Part shown: in pieces, positions 42,912 to 61,560 of the stretch | How the letters are laid out: each line of letters starts with the position of its first letter | How positions within the stretch are numbered: position 1 is the first letter of the stretch | Made by a program: the position numbers and the translations under genes | Notes under the pieces: model-generated | The model's database searches: none | The model's input: only the letters and a program-made list of their open reading frames with translations | What the model was told of the DNA's origin: nothing | Assembly: GCF_019097595.1 (NCBI RefSeq) | Contig: NC_080719.1 | Location: 14,110,001 to 14,174,000 of the forward strand | Length of the DNA stretch: 64,000 nt | Reading direction: 5' to 3' | From: Hemibagrus wyckioides | Lineage: Eukaryota > Chordata > Actinopteri > Siluriformes > Bagridae

Positions 42912-44164
42912 TACACTATATTGCCAAAAGTATTCGCTCACTTGCCTTGACTCGCATATGAACTTAAGTGACATCCCGTTCCTAATCCATAGGGTTCAAT
43001 ATGACGTCGGTCCACCCTTTGCAGCTTCAACAGCTTCAACTCTTCTGGGAAGGCTGTCCACAAGGTTTAGGAGTGTGTTTATGGGAATTTTTGACCATTC
43101 TTCCAGAAGCGCATTTGTGAGGTCACACACTGATGTTGGACGAGAAGGCCTGGCTCTCAGTCTCCGCTCTAATTCATCCCAAAGGTGTTCTATCGGGTTG
43201 AGGTCAGGACTCTGTGCAGGCCAGTCAAGTTCATCCACAACAGACTCTGTCATCCATGTCTTTATGGACCTTGCTTTGTGCACTGGTGCACAGTCATGTT
43301 GGAAGAGGAAGGGGCCAGCTCCAAACTGTTCCCACAAAGTTGGGAGCATGGAATTGTCCAAAATGTCTTGGTATGCTGAAGCATTCAGAGTTCCTTTCAC
43401 CGGAACTAAGGGGCCAAGCCCAGTTCCTGAAAAACAACCCCACACCATAATCCCCCCTCCACCAAACTTTACACTTGGCACAATTCAGTCAAACAAGTAC
43501 CGTTCTCCTGGCAACCGCCAAACCCAGACTCGTCCATCAGATTGCCAGATGGAGAAGCGCGATTCGTCACTCCAGAGAACGTGTCTCCACTGCTCTAGAG
43601 TCCAGTGGCGGCGTGCTTTACACCACTGCATCCGACGCTTTGCATTGCACTTGGTGATGTATGGCTTGGATGCAGCTGCTCGGCCATGGAAACCCATTCC
43701 ATGAAGCTCTCTGCGCACTGTTCTTGAGCTAATCTGAAGGCCACATGAACTTTGGAGGTCTGTAGCGATTGACTCTGCAGAAAGTTGGTGACCTCTTCGC
43801 ACTATGCGCCTCAGCATCCGCTGACCCCGCTCCGTCAGTTCACGTGGCCTACCACTTCGTGGCTGAGTTGCTGTTGTTCCCAAACACTTCCACGTTCTTA
43901 TAATACAGCTGACAGTTGACTGTGGAATATTTAGGAGCGAGGAAATTTCACGACTGGATTTGTTGCACAGGTGGCATCCTATCACAGTTCCACGCTGGAA
44001 TTCACTGAGCTCCTGAGAGCGACCCATTCTTTCACAAATGTTTGTAAAAACAGTCTGCATGCCTAGGTGCTTGATTTTATACACCTGTGGCCATGGAAGT
44101 GATTGGAACACCTGATTCTGATTATTTGGATGGGTGAGTGAATACTCTTGACAATATAGTAGTA
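42912..44164 (-). mobile_element. Tc1/mariner transposon, nearly full length
   Basis: About 1.25 kb flanked by TA. Left end CACTATATTGCCAAAAGTAT then TCGCTCAC; right end (inverted) ACTATATTGTCAAGAGTATT then CACTCACC. The transposase gene fills the inside on the minus strand. Confidence 0.93.
42996..44027 (-). pseudogene. Tc1 transposase with one in-frame stop
   Basis: 344 codons including the stop, normal for Tc1. N-terminus MGRSQELSEFQRGTVIGCHL, then helix-turn-helix blocks KSSREISSLLNIPQSTVS and GRPRELTERGQRMLRRIV. The catalytic triad is DD34E: Asp in LWSDESRF, Asp in [10 protein letters not shown], Glu in [26 protein letters not shown] lies between. The only visible lesion is TGA at 43485-43487 (just after GERYLFD); the frame continues unchanged on both sides. 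Start: ATG at 44027. The copy is inactive as read, but young enough to keep all catalytic residues. Confidence 0.9.
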
Positions 44165-44905
44165 TCAATATATATAGATCATACAAAAGAAGCCCACATG
44201 GAATAACAGAAAATCTGAAATTCCATATGGAGCTCAGGGAACCCTGGAGCTGTGAAGCAGCAATGCTACATGTGCACTTTAGTCTCTAACTCTATGCCTA
44301 CATTACAGTCCAACAATATTAGTGTGTAGAATAAAATAACACAAGATTACACAGTGTTTAGAACACACTGCGATGCACTCCACCCAAATAATACCTTGGA
44401 CCTCCAACGCAAAACAAAAGCAAACTGATATGCCTTCATCTGATCAATATTTACACATTTTAAGTGTGTACACCATGTATTAAAAGCCCAAATAACCCCC
44501 AGACCACAAAAATGAAATTTGTAGGAATGCAAAATAACTAAAGCTGCCATCATTCAATACGAACCTCAAATTACAGTCAGTTCATCGCTCAAAACCACTT
44601 GGGCAGAAGGTGTCAATGTTCTTGTATAGCAGCTCCGACAGCAGTGCAAGTGTAATCAGCATCACAGGTTTATAATAATGTGTTTGTTCTTTTAAAAAAA
44701 AAAAGAAAAAAAAAAAAAAGAAATTGTTAATATTGGCAAATTACTGTTTTAAGAATAAAACCCTTTAGAATGTTCTATTATAGGTAAACCTAACAATCTC
44801 CGCTTAATGCAGGGTTGCTTCATATAACCCAGTCAGCAGATCCCCTCCCACCCTTAAATAAGGGAACAGACACAAATCAAATTTTTCCATATAAAAGGAA
44901 TAAAG
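44165..44905. other. intergenic spacer downstream of uhrf1
   Basis: AT-rich, with an A-rich run near 44692-44720. No repeat family or gene recognised. Confidence 0.6.
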
Positions 44906-44911
44906 TTTATT
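44906..44911 (-). promoter_or_regulatory. AATAAA polyadenylation signal, candidate for uhrf1
   Basis: AATAAA on the minus strand, about 1.16 kb after the uhrf1 stop codon. No nearer canonical signal was seen. Confidence 0.45.
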
Positions 44912-45354
44912 GAAAAATATCGCACTCAACACAGTGCAAGGGAAAAAAAGAGCACCTAAAACTACATAAAAATTGCTAAATACAAGTGCTAAAAAATATA
45001 CAATTTAAATTTCAGAATATACATTTCCAGTCAATGAAATATTAGAAATTGAGGTATAACAAAAATCTCTGGCCTTAGGCAGTTATTTAGCAATATTGTA
45101 GAACAAAGTGAAGAACCTTGAGATATGTCATTAAATATTCACTGAACAGGAGGTGCACTTGGTATCATTTGTTCCGGGGAATTAACGATCTGGCGGTTTC
45201 CTTCTGAAGTCCACGGTTGGTGAACGAGGGAAAACCGGATTGCATAATGGGAATAAAACAAAAAGCAAAAATAAAGTGGAATTTCTAAGCACATACAGTA
45301 GTTAGAAAGCAAAGCCAAGACAAAGTTAAGGGATAAGCTCATTTCATGAATATG

Positions 45355-45470
<116 letters not shown>

Positions 45471-46070
45471 TATTTATATATTTATATAATAGAACTGATT
45501 AGCTTTTAGTTAAATCACCCATGAAGGAATATGTTCTAGGGGGTGTCAAAAATATATACGGCTGTTAGACAAAAATCTGATCTGTATCAAATGTTGTAAA
45601 AGGATCCCAATGCCAGTGCATGCCTACATACCTGCTATCAAAATACGTCCACTTATTCCTGGCCAAAAACGTTTTTTAAAAGGATTTTGCTAAAAGCAAA
45701 TAGTGCAGTTGTGCGTAGCGGAAAGATTTTCAAAAAAAAACAAAAAACAAAAGATGTGCTGGTGCAGAGTAATTCATGAATTACATTTGATAATGGGAAG
45801 TTCCTACACCTAAAGACATCTCTACAAAGCTATTAGAAGAGGTTTGTTAATACAAAGGTGTATTGGGAGGGGAAGATCTACCTGATGGGCTATATAAGAG
45901 AGAGCAGGTTACAGCCCTGCTAAAAATCGGACCAAACAAATTTAACGGGTTATGGGTTACCCTACACCCTGATTAGCTTGCGTCTTGTTCAGTATTTTGA
46001 AAGGTGACTTTTTGCGGCATTTAAATTCAGTCTTGATGCACAGAACTACTCTCGCAAGTTCAGACTGTCA

Positions 46071-53281
<7,211 letters not shown>

Positions 53282-53291
53282 TGCAGCAGCC

Positions 53292-54761
53292 CTACACCAA
53301 CACAACAGTTAGTCTAATCTTTATATCGGACCTTCAGCATCGTCCAAGATCAATTGCAAACCTCACTCTGGCTATGGCGTTCTACCTTACCCACAATTCC
53401 ATCTGATTACGGACTGATAAAGGAAATCCCACTGGCACCACTATCTATACCTTAAGAGAGCGATGCAGCTGTACTTTACTCCTTAAATCTGTCCAGCTCT
53501 CTCGCTTCCTCATCTATACACTTTGTTCAACAGATAAGCTTGCAAATCTTCAACTTTCATGCTAACACCACTGTCCACACCAGTGCACGGGTCATCTTGT
53601 CACGATTGCTAGAACTACAGTTGACATGACTCTTCACGGTTATTGAAAATCAGTGCGCAAGAAGCACTTGCTCTTTCGTTTTTAAAAGCTAACCAGGTAT
53701 TACAGTCAGGTTTCACCGTGTCTGGAATTGTTTATATATATTTTTTTCTCCTCCTATTGAAAGACACTGTAACTGCACTAGCAATAACAATGTCTCCACA
53801 TGACGTCAGAGAAATACACTAGCAAGCTTCTTACAGGATTCATGAGAATATTTATCCTGCCATTATGGCAAGAATGACTAAACACACCTTGAATATAAAA
53901 GACATGAAATATGTTTCAAGGTGGAGTTTTTTTTCGTTTGTAGTTGATAGGCATTTACACATCCATGACTGTGAGGGCGGAAATGCTCTCAGTCGCCCCC
54001 TGCTGTCCAGCTAGCGCATTACGGATATAAACACTCCCGGATTGGTACAACCTCCACCACTAAAGCCTTCCATTCTAATGCAAGTTATTACTAATAGTCA
54101 GAAAAAAATATCCATAGGAAATAAACGTTGCAATTGCATATTTATGACGGTTAAGATGCATTTACAGAAATATATTTTTCCCTGATCTACACAAGTTGGC
54201 TTAAAGACGCCTTTGTTGTTTTAGTCATTGTTCAACCATAACGCTGCAGCCATGCTAAGTTAGCTGTATGCGGAAATATGACTTACAATAACGCTTTAAA
54301 TAAGAAAAAGTTTTATTTTGGGTTTTAAATACAACACAGGCACAAAGAGTAACTTTAGTTATTTAACCAAAGCTGCAGAATTGGCATTAGTCGAGCTAAC
54401 CTACATTTAATGCTCTTTACTAAAACTAAACGTGTTTACAATTAAGCTTTACTGTAAACTAAAATAAATATCACCGCACTGTTATTACTACTGAAGAAGC
54501 CCAATGTATTCTCTTACTCGAGTTCAATTTGTCGGAGTTTTAGTTCAGTATAAGGAAGAAATTATTTGTAAATCAGGAGATTTGTAAAAGAAACTCAACT
54601 TAATTCATTCAAATTAAACTCCAGCACCAAGTTACTTCATTTCCATCTAGTATTTACTGTAAATTACATTACCAAGAATAAAGCCGGGAGACAAAGTTAC
54701 ACAACGTGAACCATCTAACTATAAACCCCCCCCCCAAAAAAAATAAAATATTCACATTTAC
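53292..54761 (-). other. uhrf1: uhrf1 first intron (5' UTR)
   Basis: Runs from a GTAAAT donor (54761) to the GGTGTAG acceptor of the ATG exon. No element recognised. Confidence 0.6.
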
Positions 54762-54900
54762 CTGTGTCTTTACGTCCTCTCGAGAGAAAAAAAACAAGAA
54801 ATAAGCCGGTTATAATTCAGTAAACACGTCACACTGAAATATAAAGACACTTTTGACTCTTAAACCTGCGCTACAGAAAACCTCGTACGGCGATTCAATA
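54762..54900 (-). other. uhrf1: predicted non-coding first exon of uhrf1
   Basis: Ends in GACACAG|GTAAAT, a good donor, about 1.5 kb upstream of the ATG exon. Its 5' end lies just inside the CpG-rich promoter segment. Transcript evidence is lacking and the start is approximate. Confidence 0.5.
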
Positions 54901-55100
54901 AAAAATTGGTTCAACAACGTGTTTTCCCCTCCTGCGGCAAGCGATGTCGCTTTTCTATTGGTTCTCGTGCGTCGTAATACGTCCGCCGATTGGCTGACAC
55001 ACCCGTCAATCAATCCGCTGACCGGAGCTTTCGGCTCAGCGCGCGAAATCGAGCTCTCGCGGCAGCACGTGCCTACGCTAGGTTATGTCTCGCGAGATTA
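54900..55100 (-). promoter_or_regulatory. uhrf1: uhrf1 promoter with CCAAT boxes and E2F-type site
   Basis: CpG-rich. Three CCAAT boxes on the minus strand (54905-54909, 54957-54961, 54989-54993) and an E2F consensus TTTCGCGC on the minus strand (55041-55048). CCAAT plus E2F is typical of G1/S genes, and UHRF1 is known to be S-phase-regulated in mammals. Confidence 0.65.
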
Positions 55101-55849
55101 TGCTAATATGAGGAGGTTTTTTTTTTTTTTTTTTTTTAATGAACACAAACATAGTTATGGGTTTCACAAAACACTTTTTAGTGTTTGTAATGGCATCATA
55201 TCAGACAACGAAAGAGAAAGTGACTGACATTTTTAAAGAAAATGTTTAAGGGAAAGCCTTAAAACTATTGTTGAAATAGAAAAAAAAAATTAAATGATTA
55301 AATCCCTGGAATAATAACAAGCAGGTCTCTCACACCCCCCTCTCCCCAATATTCCCCAAGCCCTGCCTTACGGCTTCAACGGTCCAATCGAGGCACTAGC
55401 GCGTGAGCGTGGCCTACTGGCCAATCCTAAAGCGGAATGGCGCGTTTGTCCTTTGTGGTGATTGGCGGGAGAATGGACTGTCATAAATACAATCAAAATG
55501 GCGAAAGGAGGGCTATATTCCAATGTAATTTTTATGTTGACATATTTTTTCTTACCCTCTATACCCACAACACAACTTTTCAAAGTTGACAGTGGCGTGG
55601 GCCTATAATCGTGACCGTAGTAACACATGCGACCTAATAGCAACCAATATTCACATTATATAACATGTTAGTAAACAAGTCAAACTCACTGGTAATAAAC
55701 AACTATTTGAAATGGATTCATTTTTTGTTTAGGGTTCAGTCTTTATTTAGACCTTGTTGAAAGACTTTATGTTGTAACACTTCGAACTGTGTGGATTTTC
55801 TTTGTTATTAAAAATAAACATTGTTTAAAATAGTTCAAACATTTTTAAA
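55101..55849. other. intergenic, with a second CCAAT/GC-rich segment
   Basis: Poly-T run at about 55117-55137. At 55370-55520 there is a CpG-rich block with GGCCAATCC, GATTGGCGGGAGA and AAAATGGCGAAAGG. The rest shows nothing. Confidence 0.55.
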
Positions 55850-56330
55850 GCCAAGTCAAGTCAAGAATCAAGAAGCTTTTATTGTCATTTCAACCACATA
55901 TAGCTGACGCAGTACATAGTGAAATAAAACAACGTTTCTCCAGGACCCTGGTGCTACATAAACATACAACATATAATTATAATTACAAACACAAAAACAA
56001 CAACACAGAGCTAGGACCGAAGTTTGTTCTAGGCACATACAGTGCAAAATGTGCAAACAGAGCAAGGACGAGACTGTGCAAAAAAAGACAACACAAAACA
56101 GGACACATAGCGCAGAAAAAGAAATGAAATGAAACAAATGAAAAAGTGGAATGAAATGAAACAAAAATGAAATGAACTTTGAGAGACTAAATATATATAT
56201 ATATATATAGCGGCCTGACAATATGCATTGTGCAAAATGCAATAGCAGCGGTTGAGGTAGTGCAAGTAGAAATAAACATAGACATAGCAGCAGATAAGTC
56301 TTACATCCCAGGAGAAATATATGTAAGGAA
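55850..56330 (-). repeat. LINE 3'-end-like repeat, copy 1
   Basis: AGAAGCTTTTATTGTCATTT, TACATAGTGAAATAAAACAA, GTTTCTCCAGGACCCTGGTG and GTGCAAAATGTGCAAACAG. The same order recurs at 60.8 kb. Read on the minus strand it ends with a polyadenylation-like AATAAAAGC. I infer the 3' tail of a fish non-LTR element. Confidence 0.55.
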
Positions 56331-56374
56331 TAAAACATGACAAGACTTGCTGCATGAAAATACATTTGCTTTTC

Positions 56375-56575
<201 letters not shown>

Positions 56576-56578
<3 letters not shown>

Positions 56579-57398
56579 ACCTTAATGTGCTTCTTCTTGA
56601 GCTCATCTGACCATAATACTTTCACCCAGTTCTCCTCTGAATCATTCAGATGTTCATTGGCAAATTCACACTGGTCTGTACATGTGCTTTCTTGAGCAGG
56701 GGGCGCTGCAGGATTTCAGTCCTTTACAGCATAGTGTGTTACCAATTGTTTTCTTGGTGACTATGGTCCCAGCTGCCTTACTGATCCTCCTGTGTAGTTC
56801 TGGGCTGATTCCTCACCATTCTCATGATCATTGAAACTCCACGATATGAGATCTTGCATGGAGCCCCAACCTGAGGGAGATTGAGAGTTATTTTGTGTTT
56901 CTTCCATTTGCAAATAATCGCACCGACTGTTATCACCTTCTCACCAAGCTGCTTGGCGATGGTCTTGTAGCCCATTCCAGCCTTGTGTAGGTCTACAGTC
57001 TTGTCCCTGTCATCCTTGGACAGGTCTTGGCCATGGTGGAAAGTTTGGAATCTGATTGATTACTTCTGTGGACAGGTGTCTTTTATCCAGGTAACAAGCT
57101 GAGATTAGGAGCACTCTCTTAAAGGGAGTATACTCTCCTTAAGAGAGTGCCCCTAATCTCAGATTGTTTCCTGTATAAAAGACACCTGGGAGCCAGAAAT
57201 CTTTCTGATTGATAGGGGATCAAATACTTATTTCACTCATTAAAATGCAAATCAATTTATAACTTTTTTGAAATTTTATTCTGTCTCTCACTGTTCAAAT
57301 AAACCTACTATTAAAATTATAGACTGATCATTTCTTTGTCAGTGAGCAAATGTACAAAATCAGCAGGGGATCAAATAATTTTTCCCTCACTATGTAGT
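56576..57398 (-). mobile_element. Tc1-like element, 5'-truncated and internally deleted (copy 1)
   Basis: The right end has GTACAAAATCAGCAGGGGAT and CAAATAATTTTTCCCTCACT, matching the element at 58.41-59.95 kb. The left terminus is missing. Internally the GTGCTTCTTCTT segment jumps straight to CATCTGACCATAATAC, which skips about 270 bp present in the other copy. Confidence 0.85.
56585..57034 (-). pseudogene. Tc1 transposase remnant (copy 1)
   Basis: Blocks [45 protein letters not shown] and WVKVLWSDE of a Tc1 (Tdr-like) transposase survive with frameshifts. The catalytic core is deleted after the first Asp motif. Confidence 0.8.
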
Positions 57399-57404
57399 TA
57401 ATAT

Positions 57405-57700
57405 AGAACATCCACTGGACCAGTTAGTTCCAGTTAATCTCATATTTTATAGCAGCTATAAACATACATTTCTGCACCAGTTTCTTCTTCTCTTTTTAAG
57501 TGAATAAGGCAAAAAAAATTGTTACAGAGAAACCTCCCTTACAGAGAAAGTGTATCCCTTCTCACAGACCGTTGTAAAGCCAAAAATTTTAAATAGACAT
57601 TTATTTACAGAAACCTTCATATCAAGAAGTACATAGTATACATTATTAAATTAAACTCACATATTTACATATATATTCATTTATTATTAGTCTAAGTGTC
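57405..57700 (+). repeat. dispersed repeat family copy (G)
   Basis: Shares AGAACATCCACTGGACCAG, TAGCAGCTATAAACATACA, CCAGTTTCTTCTTCTC and TTATTTACAGAAACC. It lies between two Tc1 copies. Confidence 0.45.
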
Positions 57701-57854
57701 AACAGTAGACTTGTGTCATACAAGTGCCAACAAATAAGCGGTTACTATAGTAAATGATCACATATAAGAACAAGCACATTAATATAAACAGTCCTTTCTT
57801 CCTTTCTGTTCACACACTAGACATAAGACTTTTCAGACACTGCTCACAGTCCTG

Positions 57855-58315
57855 CCATCTCCAGAAGTCGTCCGATGACTCTGCCATTGTAGGCTGTATT
57901 AGGAGGGGTCAGGAGTCTGAGTACAGGAGTGTAGCTTTGTGGAGTGGTGCGGACAAAATCACCTGCAACTCAACGTAACAAAGGCAAAAGAGCTGGTGGT
58001 GGATTTTAGGAATCAGACGACTCCCCCAGGCCTAATCAGCATCATGGGCACTGAGGTGGTCATTGTGGACAACTATAAGTATCCAGGTGTCCACACAGAC
58101 AACAAGCTGGAATGGACCAAAAACACTGATGCACGGTACAAGAAAGATCAGAGTCAGTTGTACTTCCTAGGGAGACTCAGGTCCTTTAATGTCTGCAGAA
58201 CCATGCTGCAGATGTTCTACCACTTTGTGGTAGCCAGCATCATCTTGTATGCTGTAGTGTGCTGGGATAGCAAGGTAAAGACTGTCAACTGCGACAACTG
58301 TAGTCTTACTATAAC
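57855..58315 (+). pseudogene. non-LTR retrotransposon reverse transcriptase fragment
   Basis: SDDSAIVGCIRRGQESEYRS in one frame is followed, after a frameshift, by WCGQNHLQLNVTKAKELVVD, FRNQTTPPG, NYKYPGVHTDNKLEW, KDQSQLYFLGRLRSFNVCRT and VVASIILYAVVCWDS. This is the region after the reverse transcriptase palm of a fish LINE (L2/CR1/Rex-type). It is truncated at both ends, and its 3' side is replaced by the next Tc1 element. Confidence 0.85.
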
Positions 58316-58411
58316 CCCTCCCCTTTTAGTAGGAAGCAGAGCTGATCCAATGAACACTGTATTACTGTGTTATTATGTGCACTATCCCAATTCACAATAT
58401 TTACAATATAT

Positions 58412-59946
58412 ACAGTGAGGGAAAAAATTATTTGATCCCCTGCTGATTTTGTACGTTTGCCCACTGACAAAGAAATGATCAGTCTGTAATTTTAATGGTA
58501 GGTTTATCTGAACAGTGAGAGACAGAATAACAACAAAAAAATACAGAAAAACACATTTCAAAAAAGTTACACATTGATTTGCATTTTATTGAGTGAAATA
58601 AGTATTTGACCCCTTTGCAAAACATGACTTAGTACTTGGTGGCAAACCCTTGTTGGCAATCACAGACGTCAGACATTTCTTGTAGTTGGCCACCAGGTTT
58701 GCACACATCTCACATCTCAAGGAATTTGGGCCCACTCCTCTTTGCAGATCCTCTCCAAGTCATTAAGGTTTGTGGCTGACCCTTCAGCTCCCTCCACAGA
58801 TTTTCTATGGGATTAAGGTCTGGAGACTGACTAGGCCACTACAGGACCTTAATGTGCTTCTTTTTGAACCACTCCTTGTTGGCTTGGCCGTGTGTTTTGG
58901 GTCATTGTCAGGCTGGAATATCCATCCACAACCCATTTTCAATGCCCTGGCTGAGGGAAGGAGGTTCTCACTCAAGATTTAACGGTACATGACCCCGTCC
59001 ATCGTCCCTTTGATGAGCTGCAGTTGTCCTGTCACCTGGGGATGGTGTACTTGGGGTCATAGGCAGCATTCCTCCTCCTCCAAACACGGTGAGTTGAGTT
59101 GATGCCAAAGAGTTTCATTTGACCACAACACTTTCACCCAGTTCTCCTCTGAATCATTCAGATGTTCACTGGCAAACTTCAGATGAGCCTGTACATGTGC
59201 TTTCTTTAGCAGGGGGACCTTGCGGGTACTACAGGATTTCAGTCTTTCACGGCGTAGTGTGTTACCAATTGTTTTCTTGGTGACTATGGTCCCAGCAGCC
59301 TTGAGATCATTGACAAAATCCTCCAGTGTAATTCTGGACTGATTCCTCGCCGTTCTCATGATCACTGAAACTCCATGAGGTGAGATCTTGCATGGAGCCC
59401 CAGACCAAGGAAGATTGACAGTCCTTTTGTGTTTCTTCCATTTGGGAATAATCGCACCAACTGTTGTCACCTTCTCACCAAGCTGCTTGGCGATGATCTT
59501 GTAGCTCATTCCAGCCTTGTGTAGGTCTACAATCTTGTCCCTGACATCCATGGACAGCTCTTTGGTCTTGGCCATGATGGAGAGTTTGGAATCTGATTGA
59601 TTGGTTCCTTCTGTGGACAGGTGTCTTTCATACAGGTAACGAGCTGAGATTAAGAGCACTCCCCGAGAGTGCTCCTACTGTAATCTCAGCTCCTTACCTG
59701 TATAAAAGACACCTGGGAGCCAGAAATCTTTCTGACTGATAGGGGATCAAATACTTATTTCACTCATTAAAATGCAAATCGATGTAGAACTTTTCTGAAA
59801 TGCGTTTTTCTGGATTTTTTTGTTGTTATTCTGCCTCTCACTGTTCAAATACACCTACTGTTAAAATTACAGACGGATCATTTCTTTGTCAGTGGGCAAA
59901 CGTACAAAATCAGCAGGGGATCAAATCATTTTTTCCCTCACTGTAC
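58412..59946 (-). mobile_element. Tc1-like transposon (copy 2), both ends present
   Basis: Left end TACAGTGAGGGAAAAAATTA, then TTTGATCCCCTGCTGATTTT. Right end (inverted) TACAGTGAGGGAAAAAATGA, then TTTGATCCCCTGCTGATTTT. The inverted repeats exceed 70 bp and are very similar. TA flanks. Contains a decayed transposase on the minus strand. Confidence 0.92.
58640..59575 (-). pseudogene. Tc1 transposase, decayed (copy 2)
   Basis: Starts [20 protein letters not shown] (ATG at 59575), with both helix-turn-helix halves: [60 protein letters not shown]. The first catalytic motif reads WSNET where active relatives have WSDET, so the Asp is lost. The frame then shifts, about the middle of the catalytic domain is missing, and the PIENLWREL end is still legible at about 58790-58815. 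Confidence 0.88.
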
Positions 59947-59973
59947 ATTAATCATACCATGTGCAATATCATA

Positions 59974-60418
59974 CACTATATTGCCAAAAGTTTTGGGTCA
60001 CCCCTTGAATTCAGGTGATGTTTTTCAGGGGTTGGGCTTGGCCCCTTAGTTCCATTGAAAGGAACTCTTAATGTTCCCAACTTTGTGGGAACATTTTGGG
60101 GATGGCCCCTTTCTTTTCCAAATTGACTGTGCATCAGTGCACAAAGCAAGCTCAATAAAGACATGGATGAGCGAGTTTAGTGTGGAGGAACTCCACAGAG
60201 TCCTGACCTCAACCTGATAGAACACCTTTGGGATGAATTAGAGCAGAGACTGCAAGCCAGAACTTCTCGTCCAACATCAGTGCCTGACCTCACAAATGCG
60301 CTTCTAGTGGAATGGTCAAAAATTCCCATAAACACACTCCTAAACCTTGTGGAAAGCCTTACCAGAAGAGTTGAAGCTGTTATAGCTGCAAAGGGTGGGC
60401 CAACTCTATATTAAATTC
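59974..60418 (+). mobile_element. Tc1 fragment, plus orientation
   Basis: Begins CACTATATTGCCAAAAGTTT, the end of the same family as 42912-44164. The plus strand keeps the transposase C-terminal part: [22 protein letters not shown] sequence, then [18 protein letters not shown]. The first half is missing or scrambled. Confidence 0.8.
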
Positions 60419-60449
60419 ATGTGCATGTAAAGGCAGACGTCACAGTTTT

Positions 60450-60616
60450 GGCCTGGCTCACAGTCTCCGCTCTAATTCATCTGAAAGGTGCTCTATCAGG
60501 TTGAGGTCAGGACTCTGTGAAAGCCAGTCAAGATCCTCCACATCAGACTCATTCATCCATGGACCTTGCTTTGTGCACTGGTGTGCAGTCATGTTGGAAC
60601 AGGAAGGGGTCATCCC
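60450..60616 (-). mobile_element. Tc1 fragment, minus orientation
   Basis: TCACAGTCTCCGCTCTAATT, TCAGGTTGAGGTCAGGACTC and CATGGACCTTGCTTTGTGCA match the inside of the 42912-44164 transposase in the opposite direction to the preceding fragment. It breaks off into (TATC)n. Confidence 0.8.
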
Positions 60617-60617
60617 C

Positions 60618-60692
<75 letters not shown>
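60617..60692. repeat. (TATC)n microsatellite
   Basis: About 19 units with one TTTATC variant, followed by an ATT repeat near 60725. Confidence 0.95.
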
Positions 60693-60693
<1 letters not shown>

Positions 60694-60797
60694 ATGTATA
60701 TATACTTTATACTTGTATGAATGTTATTATTATTATTATTATTTTCTACTGAAGCACCAGAGAAAGCCTGTCAAATAAGCTGCATTTGACAATAAAG

Positions 60798-61025
60798 TCA
60801 AGAAGTCAAGAAACTTTTATTGTCATTTCAATCATTTAAAGCACTGTGAAATGTTTCAGCGTTCCTCCAGGACCACGGTGCTGCATAAAAACACAGAGCT
60901 ACATAAAACTACACAAAACTACAGGTTAAGGACTAACACTGACACGGTTCACACAAAAAGTGCATGTGTGCAAGGACAGAAGGCAATGCAAAACAGACAA
61001 TACTAAACACTAGAATACAATGCAC
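60798..61025 (-). repeat. LINE 3'-end-like repeat, copy 2
   Basis: AGAAACTTTTATTGTCATTT, GTTCCTCCAGGACCACGGTG and AAAAGTGCATGTGTGCAAGG parallel copy 1 at 55.85 kb in the same orientation. Confidence 0.55.
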
Positions 61026-61560
61026 TCAAGTTCAGGCCTCACTTCCTATAGCTACATAGTAGTACACTATGTATGGCTTAGGAGCATTCTTTTAAAATTG
61101 ACCAAGTTTTAAGTTTATATATTTAGTTATATATAAGAAGTAGGTAGGGTGTCGTTAACGTGGCTTTTTATTCTCTCTTTTTAACCTGCTCCAAAATTTA
61201 TGTTGTAGAGTTTTACACTACATGCCCCAACACATCCATTATACGCCCTAGTCTTTATGCATTTTATGTATTAAAGCTTGGCTACACATATGCATTATAA
61301 GCCTTAGGTTTTATGCATTTTATGTATTAAAGCTTGAGGTTTTAAGCTTTAAGTTTTAAATAGATTTTGGGACGTTGCTTAAAATCTCTTCCAGTCTACT
61401 ACAAACTTTAATTTGAAATCATTCCTAGTGTTTCAGAAACAGCCAACATTAGTACGGGTTTTGCAAAACTTTACACATGAGACATGGACCACATTCATTA
61501 TGTCTGTCTATATGATTTAGGTGCACTATAATGGGTTATAGAAGCCATTATATATCACAC
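61026..61560. other. intergenic spacer upstream of ticam1
   Basis: AT-rich. A short tandem similarity (GCATTTTATGTATTAAAGCTT twice, near 61260 and 61315, about 58 bp apart). Nothing else recognised. Confidence 0.55.

Noticed and set aside
42892..43704. 270-codon plus-strand open frame
   Set aside because: It is the antisense of the Tc1 transposase; the minus-strand reading has the complete DDE domain.
55868..56365. 165-codon minus-strand open frame rich in Phe, Leu, Cys and Tyr
   Set aside because: Composition artefact inside the LINE-tail-like repeat and TA run. It resembles membrane segments only by base composition.
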